Below are positions 30,960 through 43,700 of a DNA stretch of 64,000 bases, piece after piece. The stretch's first letter is position 1. Each line of letters starts with the position of its first letter. The position numbers and the translations under genes are program-made. The notes under the pieces were generated by a model. The model was not told the DNA's origin. It saw nothing but the letters and a program-made list of their open reading frames with translations, and ran no database searches. Source of the stretch: Theobroma cacao (lineage: Eukaryota > Streptophyta > Magnoliopsida > Malvales > Malvaceae); assembly GCF_000208745.1 (NCBI RefSeq), contig NC_030855.1, forward strand, positions 16,599,485 to 16,663,484. Reading direction: 5' to 3'.

Positions 30960-33900
30960 ATGGGTGCAAACTCTAACAGGGTGGAAGATTTCTCTAGCCA
31001 TAATGGAAGTGCTGCAACAACAACAACTCTCAAGGTTTCAACAGAGATACCAATGCCGCCACCTGAGGCAATGGAGATACACAACGTTTGCCTGCCACCA
31101 CAGAAAACCACTTTCCAGAAGCTAAAACACAGGCTTTCTGAGATATTCTTCCCTGATGATCCTCTCTACAGATTCAAGAAGCAAACATGGCGTAAGAAAC
31201 TGGTTTTGGGACTTCAGTGTTTGTTCCCAATATTCCAGTGGGGGCCTGAGTATAATCTCAGCCTGTTCAGGTCTGATATCATTTCTGGTCTCACCATTGC
31301 TAGCCTTGCAATCCCACAGGTAATTATCGTGAACACAAAAGCACAATAGCATCTCTCTCTTTCTCACTCTCCCATGGCTGTTCATGGGTTTTTGTCATCT
31401 AATTAGGATCAGTGGACATGTTTCTGAATATATTCCATTACTTTTGGATCATTAGAGTGGCTCAGTTTTAAAAAAGTTTATCAGTGAATAAGTAAGTGTG
31501 GCTTATGTGAACTGGATTTTTGTTTTTATATATAGTTTTTAATAATAAAATAAATTTGTTTTTACTGTTGTCATATTCTAAATAAAAAAAGAATTATGTT
31601 GGTCTGAACTTATCTAAACATGATTTGTGTTCTCAATAGTCAATCCTCTTGTGAATTTAATTCAATGTCCTGCTGTGCTTGATATCACATGCTAATGATT
31701 TTTGGATCTCAAACATGATATTACTGGGTCATTGGATTAAACAAATCATATTGTGGATCAAATAAATATTTAAATTATTATTTTTTTTTTTCACAAAATT
31801 CTTCATTGAAAAAACTCCTTACTCTTTGACAATAATCTATTTTGTTTTGGAGGACTGCAGGGGATCAGTTATGCAAAGCTTGCAAATTTGCCACCTATTA
31901 TTGGACTATGTTAGTATCATAACCAGAACTACTTTATCTCCTAATTGAATTCGGTAACGGATAAATGAAATAAAATTAAGTTTTATTAATATGAGTTTTC
32001 CATTAATTCATGCAGATTCAAGCTTTATTCCCCCATTGATTTATTCTGTCCTTGGAAGTTCTAGACATCTTGCTGTTGGTCCAGTGTCCATCGCATCCTT
32101 AGTCATGGGCACAATGTTAAGTGAAAGTGTTTCTCCTGTTGAAGAGCCAATTCTCTACCTAAAATTGGCCTTCACTGCAACCTTCTTTGCTGGTTTATTT
32201 CAGGCATCTTTGGGTCTGTTAAGGTATCCTTTCTTTTTTCATGTCCTAAGTGGAAATATACAAGTTTGATAGTTAAGTGGAAGAGTAAATTTATTTTTGC
32301 TCATTTTTCTTGAGGATCAGTTGATGGTGACATCCTTAAGATTACTGGAAACAACTGTTGCCACAATGCAATTCCCTTCACAGTGGAAAAGAGTCTGATA
32401 TGCCTTTTCTTTCTGTCTTAATACCTTTTAAAACATAGGCGTTCCTAACTTTTATTCACCATATTCGGATTATCAGAAGAATTCCTAGACATATTGGACT
32501 ATAGACAAAAGCCACTTCATTATCTATTAGTATCTAATTGATTCTGGTTCATAATTTACAGGTTAGGCTTCGTGATTGATTTTCTGTCCAAGGCAACTCT
32601 TATTGGATTCATGGCTGGAGCAGCAGTCATTGTGTCCTTACAGCAGCTGAAAGGGTTGCTTGGAATTGTTCATTTTACTGGCAAGATGCAACTCATTCCT
32701 GTTATGACCTCTGTATTTGACCGTAGAAAAGAGGTAAGTGCCTTCATCAAGGCAGAGCAATGTACACTTTCTTTTTTGTTTCCTTCTTTTTTAAATAATT
32801 AGGTGTCAGCAATAGGGGTGAAGAATGTCAACTAAGCTAGTATTTAGAAGCATCTTGAAAGTGCTCTTCTCGCTTTTTGGCCAAAGAAAGTGTAGCGGGT
32901 GATTATTGTCCGAAGGGGGCACTTGACAAATGCTTCTATAATCATTGCGTAGGATAAGTTTTACAAATGACAATCTACCGCTTTGTTTAAATCCAATAAA
33001 CTCAACCACTGAATTAATTACTAGAAGGCAAGTGCCCTTTAATAGATTCTGTATATCTTCTGTTCATTTTTATTTAGTTTAATTTAAATGCTTATAATTG
33101 CTTCAGGTAGAAAGAGACATATTCTCTTTCATAAAATGCTTTTCAATAAAAACTTTCTAATGGTATTATTGGTTAAATTCATCTGCAGTGGTCCTGGCAA
33201 ACTGTTGGATTGGGATCCATCTTCCTGTTGTTTCTGTTGACAACAAGGCATATCGTAAGCATCTCTATTTTAGTTACCAACAAGATGATTTGTGCTGATT
33301 GTAGCTTAGTTCTTTGAGTTTTGATGTTTGAAAATATTGATGCAGAGCATGAGGAAACCAAAGCTTTTCTGGGTATCAGCAGCCGCCCCGTTAACATCAG
33401 TGATTCTCTCAACTCTTTTTGTCTTCTGCGTTAAATCAAAAGCTCATGGAATCTCAATTGTAAGAAGTGATGCTACGTTCTACTTTTATGTAAAAGAAAA
33501 TCTTTTGAAAAATTCTCTCGAATCTAAGCTGTGTCTTTCCTATTCTCTTCCACAGATTGGCCAATTGCAAAAGGGTTTGAATCCACCTTCATTGAACATG
33601 CTATACTTTAATGGCCAATATCTTGCATTAGCTATCAAGACTGGCATTATCACTGGGATCTTGTCGCTCACTGTAAGCTTTTCTTTAATCAGCATTGTCA
33701 TTGATGTCTTCTTTGATATCTTAAATCCTTACCAAACATTATTGGACAACATAGACATAACTTTTTATGGATGGCCCTACCCTTCCTTACAATTGTGTGT
33801 GGATTTGAATGACTATGCATCCTTGTTCTTGAAATCTAATTTCTGTTTAGTCTTTCTAATATCCAAATGGTTTTTATGTTTTGTAGGAAGGAATTGCAGT

Positions 33901-35350
33901 GGGAAGGACATTTGCTTCTCTAAGGAACTACCAAGTTGATGGAAACAAAGAAATGATGGCTATTGGCCTCATGAACATTGCTGGTTCTTGCACTTCATGT
34001 TATGTTACAACAGGTTGTTACTCTTTTATATTTGTCTTAATAAACAAAAGTGGTGCTGAGCATCTAAAACTATTCTCTTCAACGTGTCTTTCAGGATCAT
34101 TTTCTCGATCTGCAGTAAATTATAATGCTGGAGCACAAACAGCAGTCTCTAACATAGTATTAGCTACAGCAGTGCTTGTGACTCTGCTGTTTCTCATGCC
34201 ACTGTTTTACTACACCCCTAATGTCATCTTAGGAGCCATCATCATAACAGCAGTGATTGGGCTTATTGATTATCAAGCCGCATACAAATTGTGGAAAGTT
34301 GACAAACTCGATTTCCTGGCTTGTGTTTGCTCCTTCTTTGGGGTTCTTTTCATATCTGTTCCTTTGGGACTTGCCATTGCTGTAAGCATTTAACTTTGTA
34401 GTGATTGCCTTCATCTCTCTTCTCTTGAGCATTATTTTTATTAAGCATCAAAATGGAATAGAAGCAATGAAATTTGACAGTTTTTTTGGTTGGTATCGAA
34501 TGCCTCGGCCTGAAAATGCAGGTTGGAGTTTCTGTATTCAAGATTCTCTTGCATGTCACCAGGCCAAACACTGTGGTCTTGGGGAATATTCCAAGAACAG
34601 AGATATACCAAAGCCTCAACCGATACAGAGAAGCTTCAAGGGTCCCTTCGTTTCTCATACTGGCCATTGAATCTCCGATCTACTTTGCAAATTCGACTTA
34701 TCTACAGGAGAGGTATGTATACGAGTGTGAGGTAGGCTGAATGTTTAATTAGTGTAGCAGATTTAAAACAGAGCATCCTGTGGACTGAAGGAATTTCTTT
34801 GCTATAGGATATTAAGATGGGTTCGAGAGGAGGAAGAATGGATTAAGGCAAACCGTGAAAGCACTTTGAAATGTATAATCATTGACATGACTGGTGAGTT
34901 TGTCCAGAAACTCTTTGCTCATTCTTGTAAAACACTGTCATGATTAATCCTTTCATTTAGAAGAAAAAAACGACTCTAGGTTGTGAAATATGATTACCAA
35001 GAATTTCCAAGTGTGTTTCGCTAACAGAACGGTCTTGCAATTTCGTCAGCTGTCACAGCCATAGATACAAGCGGCATCGACATGGTATGTGAACTAAGAA
35101 AGATGCTGGAGAAAAGATCACTTCAGGTAATGATAGTCGCCAATGCATTTTTCTTTCTAAGCTTAAAGGTTAACTGTTTGCTTATATGGTGATGTTTCCA
35201 TTGTAGCTTGTGTTGGTAAATCCTGTGGGAAGTGTGACGGAAAAGTTGCATCACTCCAAAATCTTGGAGTCGTTTGGAATGAATGCCTTCTATCTCACAG
35301 TCGGGAAAGCCGTGGCAGATGTCTCAGCTTCATGGAAGCCTCAGCCATGA
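30960..35350 (+). CDS. SULTR3;3: SULTR3-class sulfate transporter (closest to SULTR3;3)
   Basis: Thirteen exons join in frame to 665 residues: 30,960-31,319, 31,861-31,909, 32,016-32,223, 32,562-32,733, 33,189-33,254, 33,346-33,459, 33,556-33,672, 33,887-34,013, 34,095-34,381, 34,522-34,712, 34,808-34,893, 35,050-35,126 and 35,207-35,350. The SLC26/SulP membrane domain shows the family signature ([40 protein letters not shown]) and about 10-12 hydrophobic segments. The STAS domain covers roughly residues 515-655 and keeps AIDTSGID. The [19 protein letters not shown] start and the [17 protein letters not shown] and [11 protein letters not shown] wording favour SULTR3;3 over 3;1 and 3;2. An extra 38 residues precede that Met; translation may start at either. 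Group 3 transporters move sulfate across plastid or other membranes; the exact substrate of this one is inferred. A polyadenylation signal AATAAA lies at 35,555. Confidence 0.92.
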
Positions 35351-37205
35351 CTTTGTAGATTTGTAGTTTTTACTTTTCATTTTGCGAGAAACCCAAATTA
35401 GTTGATCATTATGCTTTGGTTTGGTGAAGAAATGAAGGTTGAACTTCTTCTACTTATGCAGTCGACCAAACCAAGTTGAAGCCCCCTCCCCTGTTGTTCC
35501 AAATTTATCTGCTCATTGCATATGGATGTAAGAAATTAAATCAATTTTGATGTTAATAAATCAACTTATTTTGGGTTTTAACCAGCCCAAGTCACAAAGT
35601 TGTCATCATCTTCGACTGGCTAGACATGAGAGAATTGACATGGATCTCAAGTTTGAGTTCTGGAAACTTACGATTTGACACAGTTAAGAATCCAAGAGCT
35701 TCAAAGAAAATCATATGGATGTTAATCTCACAAGTTTCTTAATCCTTCATGTCGCAGCTAAGGGCAACATTTTATGATATTCACCATGACAGCCACGCCC
35801 CTAAAACAACTCAAGCTGAAGAAACAATTTGCTTTGTGCATCTTGCGAATGAAATCGCTGTTCTAGTTTTTCCTAAAGCCATTGACAACTACCAACTGTA
35901 AACAAAAGTTTCCCCGCCACAGTTCATTAAAGCATTAGGCCACATGAGTGTGCAATAAGAAAACTTTATCCAAAGCTTAAAAGGCCAATCATCTACCACT
36001 TTAATTCTTTTAATTCACCTCATCATGCCAATATGCTGGGGAGAATGGGTAGAGAGAAAGGTTGCCCTTACTCCTCTTGCACCCTTTCATAAGAATTATC
36101 TTCTACTCTTAAGAATTATTTTGCCTGCTGCCATATGTGTTCTGCTAGCATGTGCATTGTTTGTGATGGTACAAATTTAAACTTTGTGGTAATCATGGGT
36201 AGTGTATGTTGCTAGAGGTAAAGTGAGATGAAAAATATATAATATATATGTGTCATGGGTAATCTGATTTTAGGGATGTAGGATGGAGAATCTATGATAT
36301 ACATGTGTCATGCCTGTCGAACAAAATATAAATGGATGCTTTTTGAAAGAATACAATTATCTGTAGCAGCTGCTAATTTAAGGTTGGGTGAGGTCTCATG
36401 AGGGCACTGCCGTCTTCTGGTCCCAAATGAATTAACAATTGGTAGTTCAAATCCAAAGCTCCGAGATCTTTAAGTTGGTATCCTATGCTTTGTTTCTCGT
36501 ATTAGAGGTTAATTCAATGAGATTTGTTATGTTAATTCTGGGATGTGCATGTAAGAAACGTGGGAGATGAGAGGTTGAGATGGCTAGTTTGAAGTTGGCT
36601 CGATGCTCAAACGTATTACGCTAATGTTCAATAATTAAGCATACACAACCAAACAATTCAGTAATACACAACCTGAGACTACAACTCAAGCTTGCATTAT
36701 TGACCTGGTGAACACTAGGTCAGATAACTCAGTAGTCAATAGTAGTATACACCCAAATTTTAGATTAACCCCAAATTTCTCAAATCATATGCAGACCTAA
36801 ACAAACACAACCAAACAATTGTATTAAAGAATGAAAAACTAATTAACTATGCAGATAAAATCAGAAAGCAGTATCAGATGCAATGTATAATCTTTCTCAA
36901 AGTCACCTATAGTTGTACATTTGTATTTCCCTCGTACAAATGCATACCTAGCCTTATGTGCTCCAGCTTCATATCACTTAGGCACCACTATCCCAAACTT
37001 TTATGGTTGCTCCGTATCAATCTCAGAAGCACTTCACTACAATCTCCAGAAGCACTGAAATATATTCCATAACTTAAGCTAGTTCTTTCTCATTGAAAAT
37101 TAGGTTTGGCATCTAAAAATTTAAGCCTTTCAGCTCCTCCAAAGCAGTGGAAAACAAAGAATTTTAATCCCACAAGAAATTTCTTCCAACCTGATTCTTC
37201 GTCAG
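35351..37205. other. 3' UTR of SULTR3 and intergenic
   Basis: The first about 220 bases are the transporter's 3' UTR, with AATAAA at 35,555-35,560. The remainder is AT-rich without a recognisable gene; the last part may hold the 3' UTR of the minus-strand SYS1 gene. Confidence 0.5.
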
Positions 37206-39302
37206 TCAAACATCTGCATGAAATAGTTCCAAAAATTTAGCCAATATTATGACAATTGAAATATAAGAATAATAAAGAACACTGAAAAGGAAAAAAATGT
37301 AAATACTATGGCTAATTAAAGTTCAATCCGAAAACTAGGGAGGTCTTGGTTCAACAAGTAAACAGGGTCAGGTATTTGAACTATTATCATTTTAACTTTA
37401 CATAATTCAGTAACCTTCATATTTTCTTATTTAACTAACATGAAAACTGGATCTTCATTTAATGATTGGGGGTTTAAGCATTAAAAAGGCAAACACTTTC
37501 TGGAAATGCCTCCATTAGTTTCACCGATACAATCCAACCAAAAAAATTTCGCAACTGCTATTAAATCATAACTGAAATTCAAGGATAATGTTTCGGACAT
37601 TTTTTTAAAAAATCATAAAATATTCTAAATCCTTGCACTAAAACAACATTGTATAGATAGAAGGAAAAGGATGTGCAAGCAAGAGACTAACACTGCAACA
37701 GCCCACTAAAGAAACAAAAGAAAAGAAGAACAAGAGACAACAGCCAACAACATCCAAGAAGACAAGTGACATGAATTAGCCCCAACCATTGATGAAGTTG
37801 ATGTGGGAAATCCTCATACACCAGTTGAGCATAATACCAACAAGTACAATGCACAATTTATTGTGCAGACCAACCACCAAACAGAAATATTAAGAAGGGC
37901 TGGGACAATAAATCGTAATTCCACAAATTCAAGGAAGAATAAGTTGGAGAGCCAGCATTGATAATTTCACCCCACCAGCATCCCAAAAGAAAAGGACAGA
38001 CAATTTCACATTACAATTATCTTAAGAAGTCACACTAACAAATATAAGATTATTTCTTACTTGATCGGTATCGCGTTATGGGAATCTCTCTCAGTTCCCG
38101 TCTAATACATAGATATTCACCTAGCAAAGCCATCACTGCAACTCCAATACCATTCACAACCCACCATGTTACTGAGGAAGGCCAACCTCCATATACGATG
38201 CATATAAAAAGATGAATAATATAGAGTGTGGCTGAAAAATCTAAGCACTTTTTTGCCCTTTCAATCAGATAAAGCATGTACCCAGCTCTGCATAAATCCA
38301 AATAAAACAAAATTGCAAGTTAAAATGAGCTAAGTTTCAAAAACATCTAGTATTAATATCTCTGAAATTCTTAATAGCACTTATTTTAAAACTACACAAT
38401 ATTTTCACAGAAGCAATATCTAGTTCTCACCATTAATTCACAACTAAATAAACTCTCCCTCATACAGAGGACCAACTGAATCAGCACAATAACAGATGTA
38501 TGACATGGACAGGGAGGTAAATAGCTTTTAAGCTTAGCTCTAACATGCGAAAAGAAGTACAAGATTCAATCTTCTTATGTTTCGATTTCAAAATTCATTT
38601 GCAAAGCTTTCTAAATCTTAGTTTTTAGTACCAGATACATTTTATAAAACAAGTTACTCACACCAAACATCAGAAGGGTAGCATGCAATCTCTAAATTGA
38701 TCAAAGCCAGTCTTACAACCTATAATCAAGGATGAAACAAGAGAAATGGAAATTTCGTAGTTTACTCACAACCAACTTAAAGGTGCTACAAGGATGAGTA
38801 TAACGGACAGGGGAACATTGGTGAGGTAACAGTAGGAAACATAGTGCCCTTAGAATGAATAAATTAGGCCCTATTTGAGGAAGTTTTAACACTATCATTC
38901 TTTTATGAAAACAATTATTCGTATTCAAGCAAAACTAACAATTAGTACATCTAAAGAGCAGCAGATAGGAACCAACCATTTCTTCACAAATGCATTCAAA
39001 AGTTCATGCTAGCAGACGCAGTCAAGCATCAGAATGAAACATAATTAAAAAAAATAAAGATGGAATTACATATCTCACCCTGCTATAGAGCTGAGCAGGA
39101 ATGAAGCAATAACACACCAGCCAGTAACAGTAGAGGTAGTAACAGTAGCAAAGTCAAAGAAATAGACCAAACTCATTCGAGAAACACGAGTGCCCACAAG
39201 AAAGGACAAGAAGACTCCAAGACTGAGGTAGTATAAACATTGAAGGCAAACAATTTGGGCTACAATAAGCCAAGGGTCCCATACCACCGCACCATAGAAC
39301 AT
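37206..39302 (-). CDS. SYS1: Golgi membrane trafficking protein SYS1 homologue
   Basis: Three coding exons: 39,079-39,302, 38,061-38,287 and 37,206-37,213, joined in frame to 152 residues, the usual length for the family. The sequence matches SYS1 throughout (MFYGAVVWDPWLIVAQIVCL, CLYYLSLGVFL, YFFDFATVTTSTVTGW, CLDFSATLYIIHLFIC, GGWPSSVTWWVVN, CIRRELREIPITRYRS) and has four hydrophobic segments. SYS1 is a trans-Golgi membrane protein that in yeast and animals recruits the ARF-like GTPase ARFRP1/Arl3p. The last exon carries only eight coding bases and gives the SNV end typical of plant homologues; without that splice the frame would run into a stop after KK. A long 5' UTR intron may separate the ATG from the promoter near 39,900-40,000. 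Confidence 0.92.
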
Positions 39303-40129
39303 GACTACAATTAAAATACCTCTTCAAATTCCGAAGACCCCCAGATCAACAAAAATCCAAAGAATTTCCAAACCAATTCTTCAAAAGGATACTAAATTTT
39401 CCTTCTACCCAAGCATCAGATCCTAAAAAACTAATTGCTTTGAAATATTCTCTTCGACACCCAATTCTCAGGAAATTAAAAGGATCAAAGCCAAAACGTT
39501 GGTTGCCAGGGTGGAGCTTTACGAAGTTAAAGGAAAACCCAGTTTTTGAAAAAGAAAATTTCAATGCTAAAATTGACTTTGAGGTTTCATTTTCAGTGTA
39601 CCCAGAAATGAGACTTGGCGGGCTCGGATCTGGTGAATCAGTGAGTCCCGAGATAAACAAACCCGAATCTGAAAGGCCCTTTCAAGGAGGGAATCTGAGA
39701 ATAAAAACCATCTGTTACTTGAGGTAAATTAAAAACAGAAACAAGCAAATAAACAACAGAAGATTTCCTCTGTCCAGCTAACTTAAATGAAATTCAGATT
39801 TTGATTTAACAAACAAAAGAGAAGCCAAAAGGAAGATTGAAACTAACCGCCGAGATCGATACACGGGAGAGGTTAGGGAGCCGCAAACCTGAAACAATTC
39901 TGCAATTTTTATTTCATAAAACTTCTTTTCATATTAGTATAAAGGTTTTTTTCTTCTTTTGCTTTGCTCGGCTCCAGCCTCCACTGCGCTGCAACTTTGG
40001 CGAGGGATTGAAGATTTTTAAAAGAATAAATAAATAAATAAATGAAAATATACACGGAGGTCGTTAGTTTTATTTTCATCTATGTTTCAGTCATTGTCAT
40101 GTTTATAATTAGTGCCAAACATCTCATCT
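39303..40129. other. 5' leader/promoter of SYS1
   Basis: Likely contains a non-coding first exon around 39,850-39,900 and the upstream promoter of SYS1. The plus-strand open frames here have no recognisable content. An ATAAATAAATAAATAA run lies near 40,025-40,042. Confidence 0.4.
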
Positions 40130-40203
40130 GACCGCATAGCGCAGTGGATTAGCGCGTTTGACTTCGGATCAAAAGGTCGTGGGTTCGACTCCCACTGTGG
40201 TCG
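40130..40203 (+). tRNA. tRNA-Arg (anticodon UCG)
   Basis: 74 bases fold as a cloverleaf: acceptor stem GACCGCA/TGTGGTC (one G-T pair), D arm with AGCGCAGTGGATTAGCGC, anticodon stem TTTGA/TCAAA around loop CTTCGGA with anticodon TCG, and T arm with GGTTCGACTCC. No intron. The following G is the discriminator base; CCA is not encoded, as normal for nuclear genes. Confidence 0.96.
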
Positions 40204-40706
40204 ATGGCAAATTCATTCATTGCTTTACTTCCGTTTTGTTCAACAATTTATCAAATCTTTTTTCTCCAACACTGATTAGATTGATTCAGGATCTAAGATA
40301 ACTATGTGTTTTTCATTTTTACTTGTAAATTGTTCTCTTAATTACCCCAAGAGACGCATTCTTAAGCAGGAAACAGTATCTGACATCCAAGCAATGAAAT
40401 GTACAACAGACTGCACCTTAATTCCCAATGAACATGCACAAGGTTGATGTTTTCATTGTCGGGAGAAAAATATTCTTGAGAACCTGTGTTAGTATTTTAT
40501 CAGTACAAAAGTGAACCAATGATCATTACATGCAAGAGTAAATTCCTTAATTGCCATACCTCGGTGTCAGATTTATACAGTAACAAGGGAATGGTATGTG
40601 AAAAATTTTGTTAGGGAAGGAGGCTAGAGAAAGCTGCTTTGAAGGATACCATAACAACAATCATAATCCAGGAGAAGAATATTGGAACTCAGGATAGTTC
40701 ACAGCC
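40204..40706. other. tRNA-MFP1 spacer
   Basis: Holds the 3' UTR of the minus-strand MFP1 gene. A T-run for Pol III termination follows the tRNA only at about 40,258-40,264. Nothing else recognised. Confidence 0.5.
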
Positions 40707-43700
40707 TCATTGTGAGCTACTTTTTCTCCTCCTGGTACTTTTCCTTGCACTGACGGTGACTTTTGCTTCAGTTTCACCCTTCTGTTGAGGCTGATCATTT
40801 GCACCAACTTTAGATGAATTTATTTGACTCCTCAACCGTAATATTTCACCCTTAGCAGATGCTAGTTCTTCCTCAAGTTTCTTGGCTCGCTTTTCCAAAC
40901 TCTCCCTTTCCTTGCCAAGTGTCATGACAAGGTTATGAGCATCTTCCATGTTTTCTCGGGCTTCTTTTGATGCATTCTTCTGCTCTGTTAGTGTTTTATA
41001 AAGCACCATTTTCTCATCCTCAAGACTGGATATTTTAGCGTTGGCCCTTTCAAGATCTACAGAAAATTTTAATATATTTCGGTTCATCTCATCAAGTGAC
41101 TTGGTAGCCTCTTCCAGGTCTGTTTCGAGTGACTTTCTTGCTTCTTTGTCCTTCACAATCTGCTTCTCCAAAGCCTGTACTTCTTTGTTTAAAGAAGAAA
41201 CAATCTTTTTCTCTTCTTTCAAATCATTGGCTGTGGTTTCTGCCTTTTTGTAAACATCAACTAATTCCTTCTGAAGGCTATCCCGATTTTCTGTCACAGC
41301 AGTCAGCTCATGAGAAAAAATCTGCAGCTCCTCCCTAGTTTTCTTCAGAAGCTCTTTTGCAGTTGTGAGCTCACTAGCTAGCACTTTGCCACTTTGTTCT
41401 GACTCATCAAGGCTACCCTGCAGTCTCAGTTTAGCTTCATCAAACTCAGCCCTAACCCTAGAAACCTCAGACTCAAGCTCTTTACAATGATTTATTGATT
41501 TGTTTAGTTGCTTGCACACATCAGAAGCCTCACTTCTGGTCTTTGCAATGGTTTCCTCAGCAAGTTGGAGTTCGTCTTTCAGGTTCTTTACATTGTGCAA
41601 TTCCACCTCCAGTGCTCCCTTTAGGTGTTCCTTTTCCTTGTTCAAATCAGCAAAAATTGCTTTATTTTCACTTACATCATTTAGAGCAAGCTCGAGTTTA
41701 TCCTTTAGCTGGTGAATTTCTTTTTCTCTTTCACCCAAAAGCTTAGACCCTTCTGCTGCCTTCTTTTCAGAAGACAATTTCAGATCATTGTAATCATCCT
41801 GAAGAGCACCAAATTCCTGCTTAGAATTATCTCTTTCAACCATTAAATAACTTATCCTTGCATTTAATTCATCCACCACAGAACTTTTGGATTCAAGTTC
41901 ACTTTGATTTCTCAGTAATTCTTCCTTCAAGCCTTCAATCTCTGTATGTGCTTTCCCAAGTTCTTCCTTTGTTTGCTTGAAGGTACTGTTCAAGTTCTTC
42001 AACTCTGATTCTTTTTCAACAAGGGAAGAGTTGAGCTTTTGAATTTTACCTTCCTTATCGTTAAGTTCTGAACTGAGCAAGTTAACTTTTTGTTGTAGGA
42101 CTTCAATTGAATCAAGCTTTTTCTTCAGTTCTTCTTCAAGAGATCGTTTCTCTTCCCCAGCCTTTGTGAGGTTGCTTTGAAGACTGTCAATTTGCGCTTT
42201 AAGCTTCTCAATTAACCTCTTCTCATTTTTCAGTTCCTGCCCTAAGCCTGTAATTGTATTGTTAGCTGCATCTAGTCGATCCATTAAAGACAGCTGTTCT
42301 TCCTTTGCCTCTTTGAGTTGCTTGGTTTGTTTCTCCTGTTCATTTAGCAGCTGTGATTCAAAGTCTTTCTCCGTTGAAAATATTGCAGCTTCCTTTTCTT
42401 GCAATTTGATCTTCATCTGTATGTCCAACCAGAACAAGATTAATTGTATACTAATCCTAAAAACGGGTATTCAGTAATGGAAGTTGAATAAAATAATTTA
42501 GAACTGCAAGCATTAAATTAAGGGGAAATATCAAAAATATTCTTTGATCACGTTTCTTCTATTTCTTTTTCCCTTTTTATTTTGGAAAGAAAGATTTCTT
42601 GGTAGGAGGTAGGGGAGTAGGGAGGGGACAAGGGGTTTTGGGGAGTGGGTGGGAGAGACAATAATATTGTTGAAACGCATCTGAGTCTTGAAATGGAGGG
42701 AACAGAGATTTCCTTATTTATATTCTTTCATAATTTGTTTCCATGAAAAAATATCCATAGAATTCTTCTTGAATGCTCAAAGTCATCCATGAAACAATGA
42801 GTCTGTAACAAAATTTGACTTCGAAGGTAAGTGATGACTTACCGATTCTATGGTTTCATTAGTTGCCTTTTTCTCCTTCTGAACCAGAGCATAGAGTGCA
42901 CCAAGCACACCAGCACCAAAAATTCCAAGACCGTTAAGGAGAGATAGAAAGGGATTGGATGGTATATCTTCCCGTGCTTCCTGTCCATGCAAGCTACCAA
43001 TTGAGATATTTTGAAACTTAAAGTCACAAAATCAAGAAGCAAACATAATGAAAGCAAATAGACTGGATGGGATCATAAAGTAAGAGTGATTCAGACCTCT
43101 GGTTTGTTTAGCTGACTTTCTGATATTTGGTTTGCCTCTGGTTTGTTTAGCTCACTTTCTGCTATTTGGTTTCTCTCTGGTTTCTTTACCTCACTTCCTT
43201 CTGAAATAAGATGAATACACATCATAAGCAAACAGAAAATGAATAAGGATAAAAAAATCATTAGGCCAGCCCTAGTAAAAGGACTTAAAGAAGAAGAATG
43301 CAGACAGGACATTGATTAGAGACCCAATAATATGCCAAAAAAACTTAAAGAAAATAGTAAGTAGATTAACTTTAAAAGAAGCATGGACATAAGAATTTGT
43401 TTTGAATATCAAAGGGAAGAGCTACAATGCTAGCCATTTACTTCAATAGTTATACGAGCCTCACTTGAAATAATACCTCAAGACAACTAGTCCAGTAGCT
43501 GTGACATCATACCTAATTTGTTCTTCAGGCAAGGTAATTTTTTGTGATATCAAAACAAGTCACTCAGCATTTTACTAAATTCTCAATCAGGCCATCTCTT
43601 ACTAATTCGTTTCAATGCACTGTTGGATTTTTACTGACCAAACATTCCTAACAAGGTTGTTCTATTACCAGTAGCAGGTAGAGTTTCTCCTTTTTTTCTC

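Noticed and set aside
30695..31111. Frames overlapping the SULTR3 start on both strands
   Set aside because: Shadows of the promoter and first exon; the spliced SULTR3 model explains this stretch.
40141..40203. Possible organellar-DNA insertion around the tRNA
   Set aside because: The tRNA has a normal nuclear-type sequence and the flanks are ordinary AT-rich DNA; nothing organellar adjoins it.
41041..41746. Plus-strand frames opposite MFP1
   Set aside because: Shadows of the long coiled-coil exon on the other strand.
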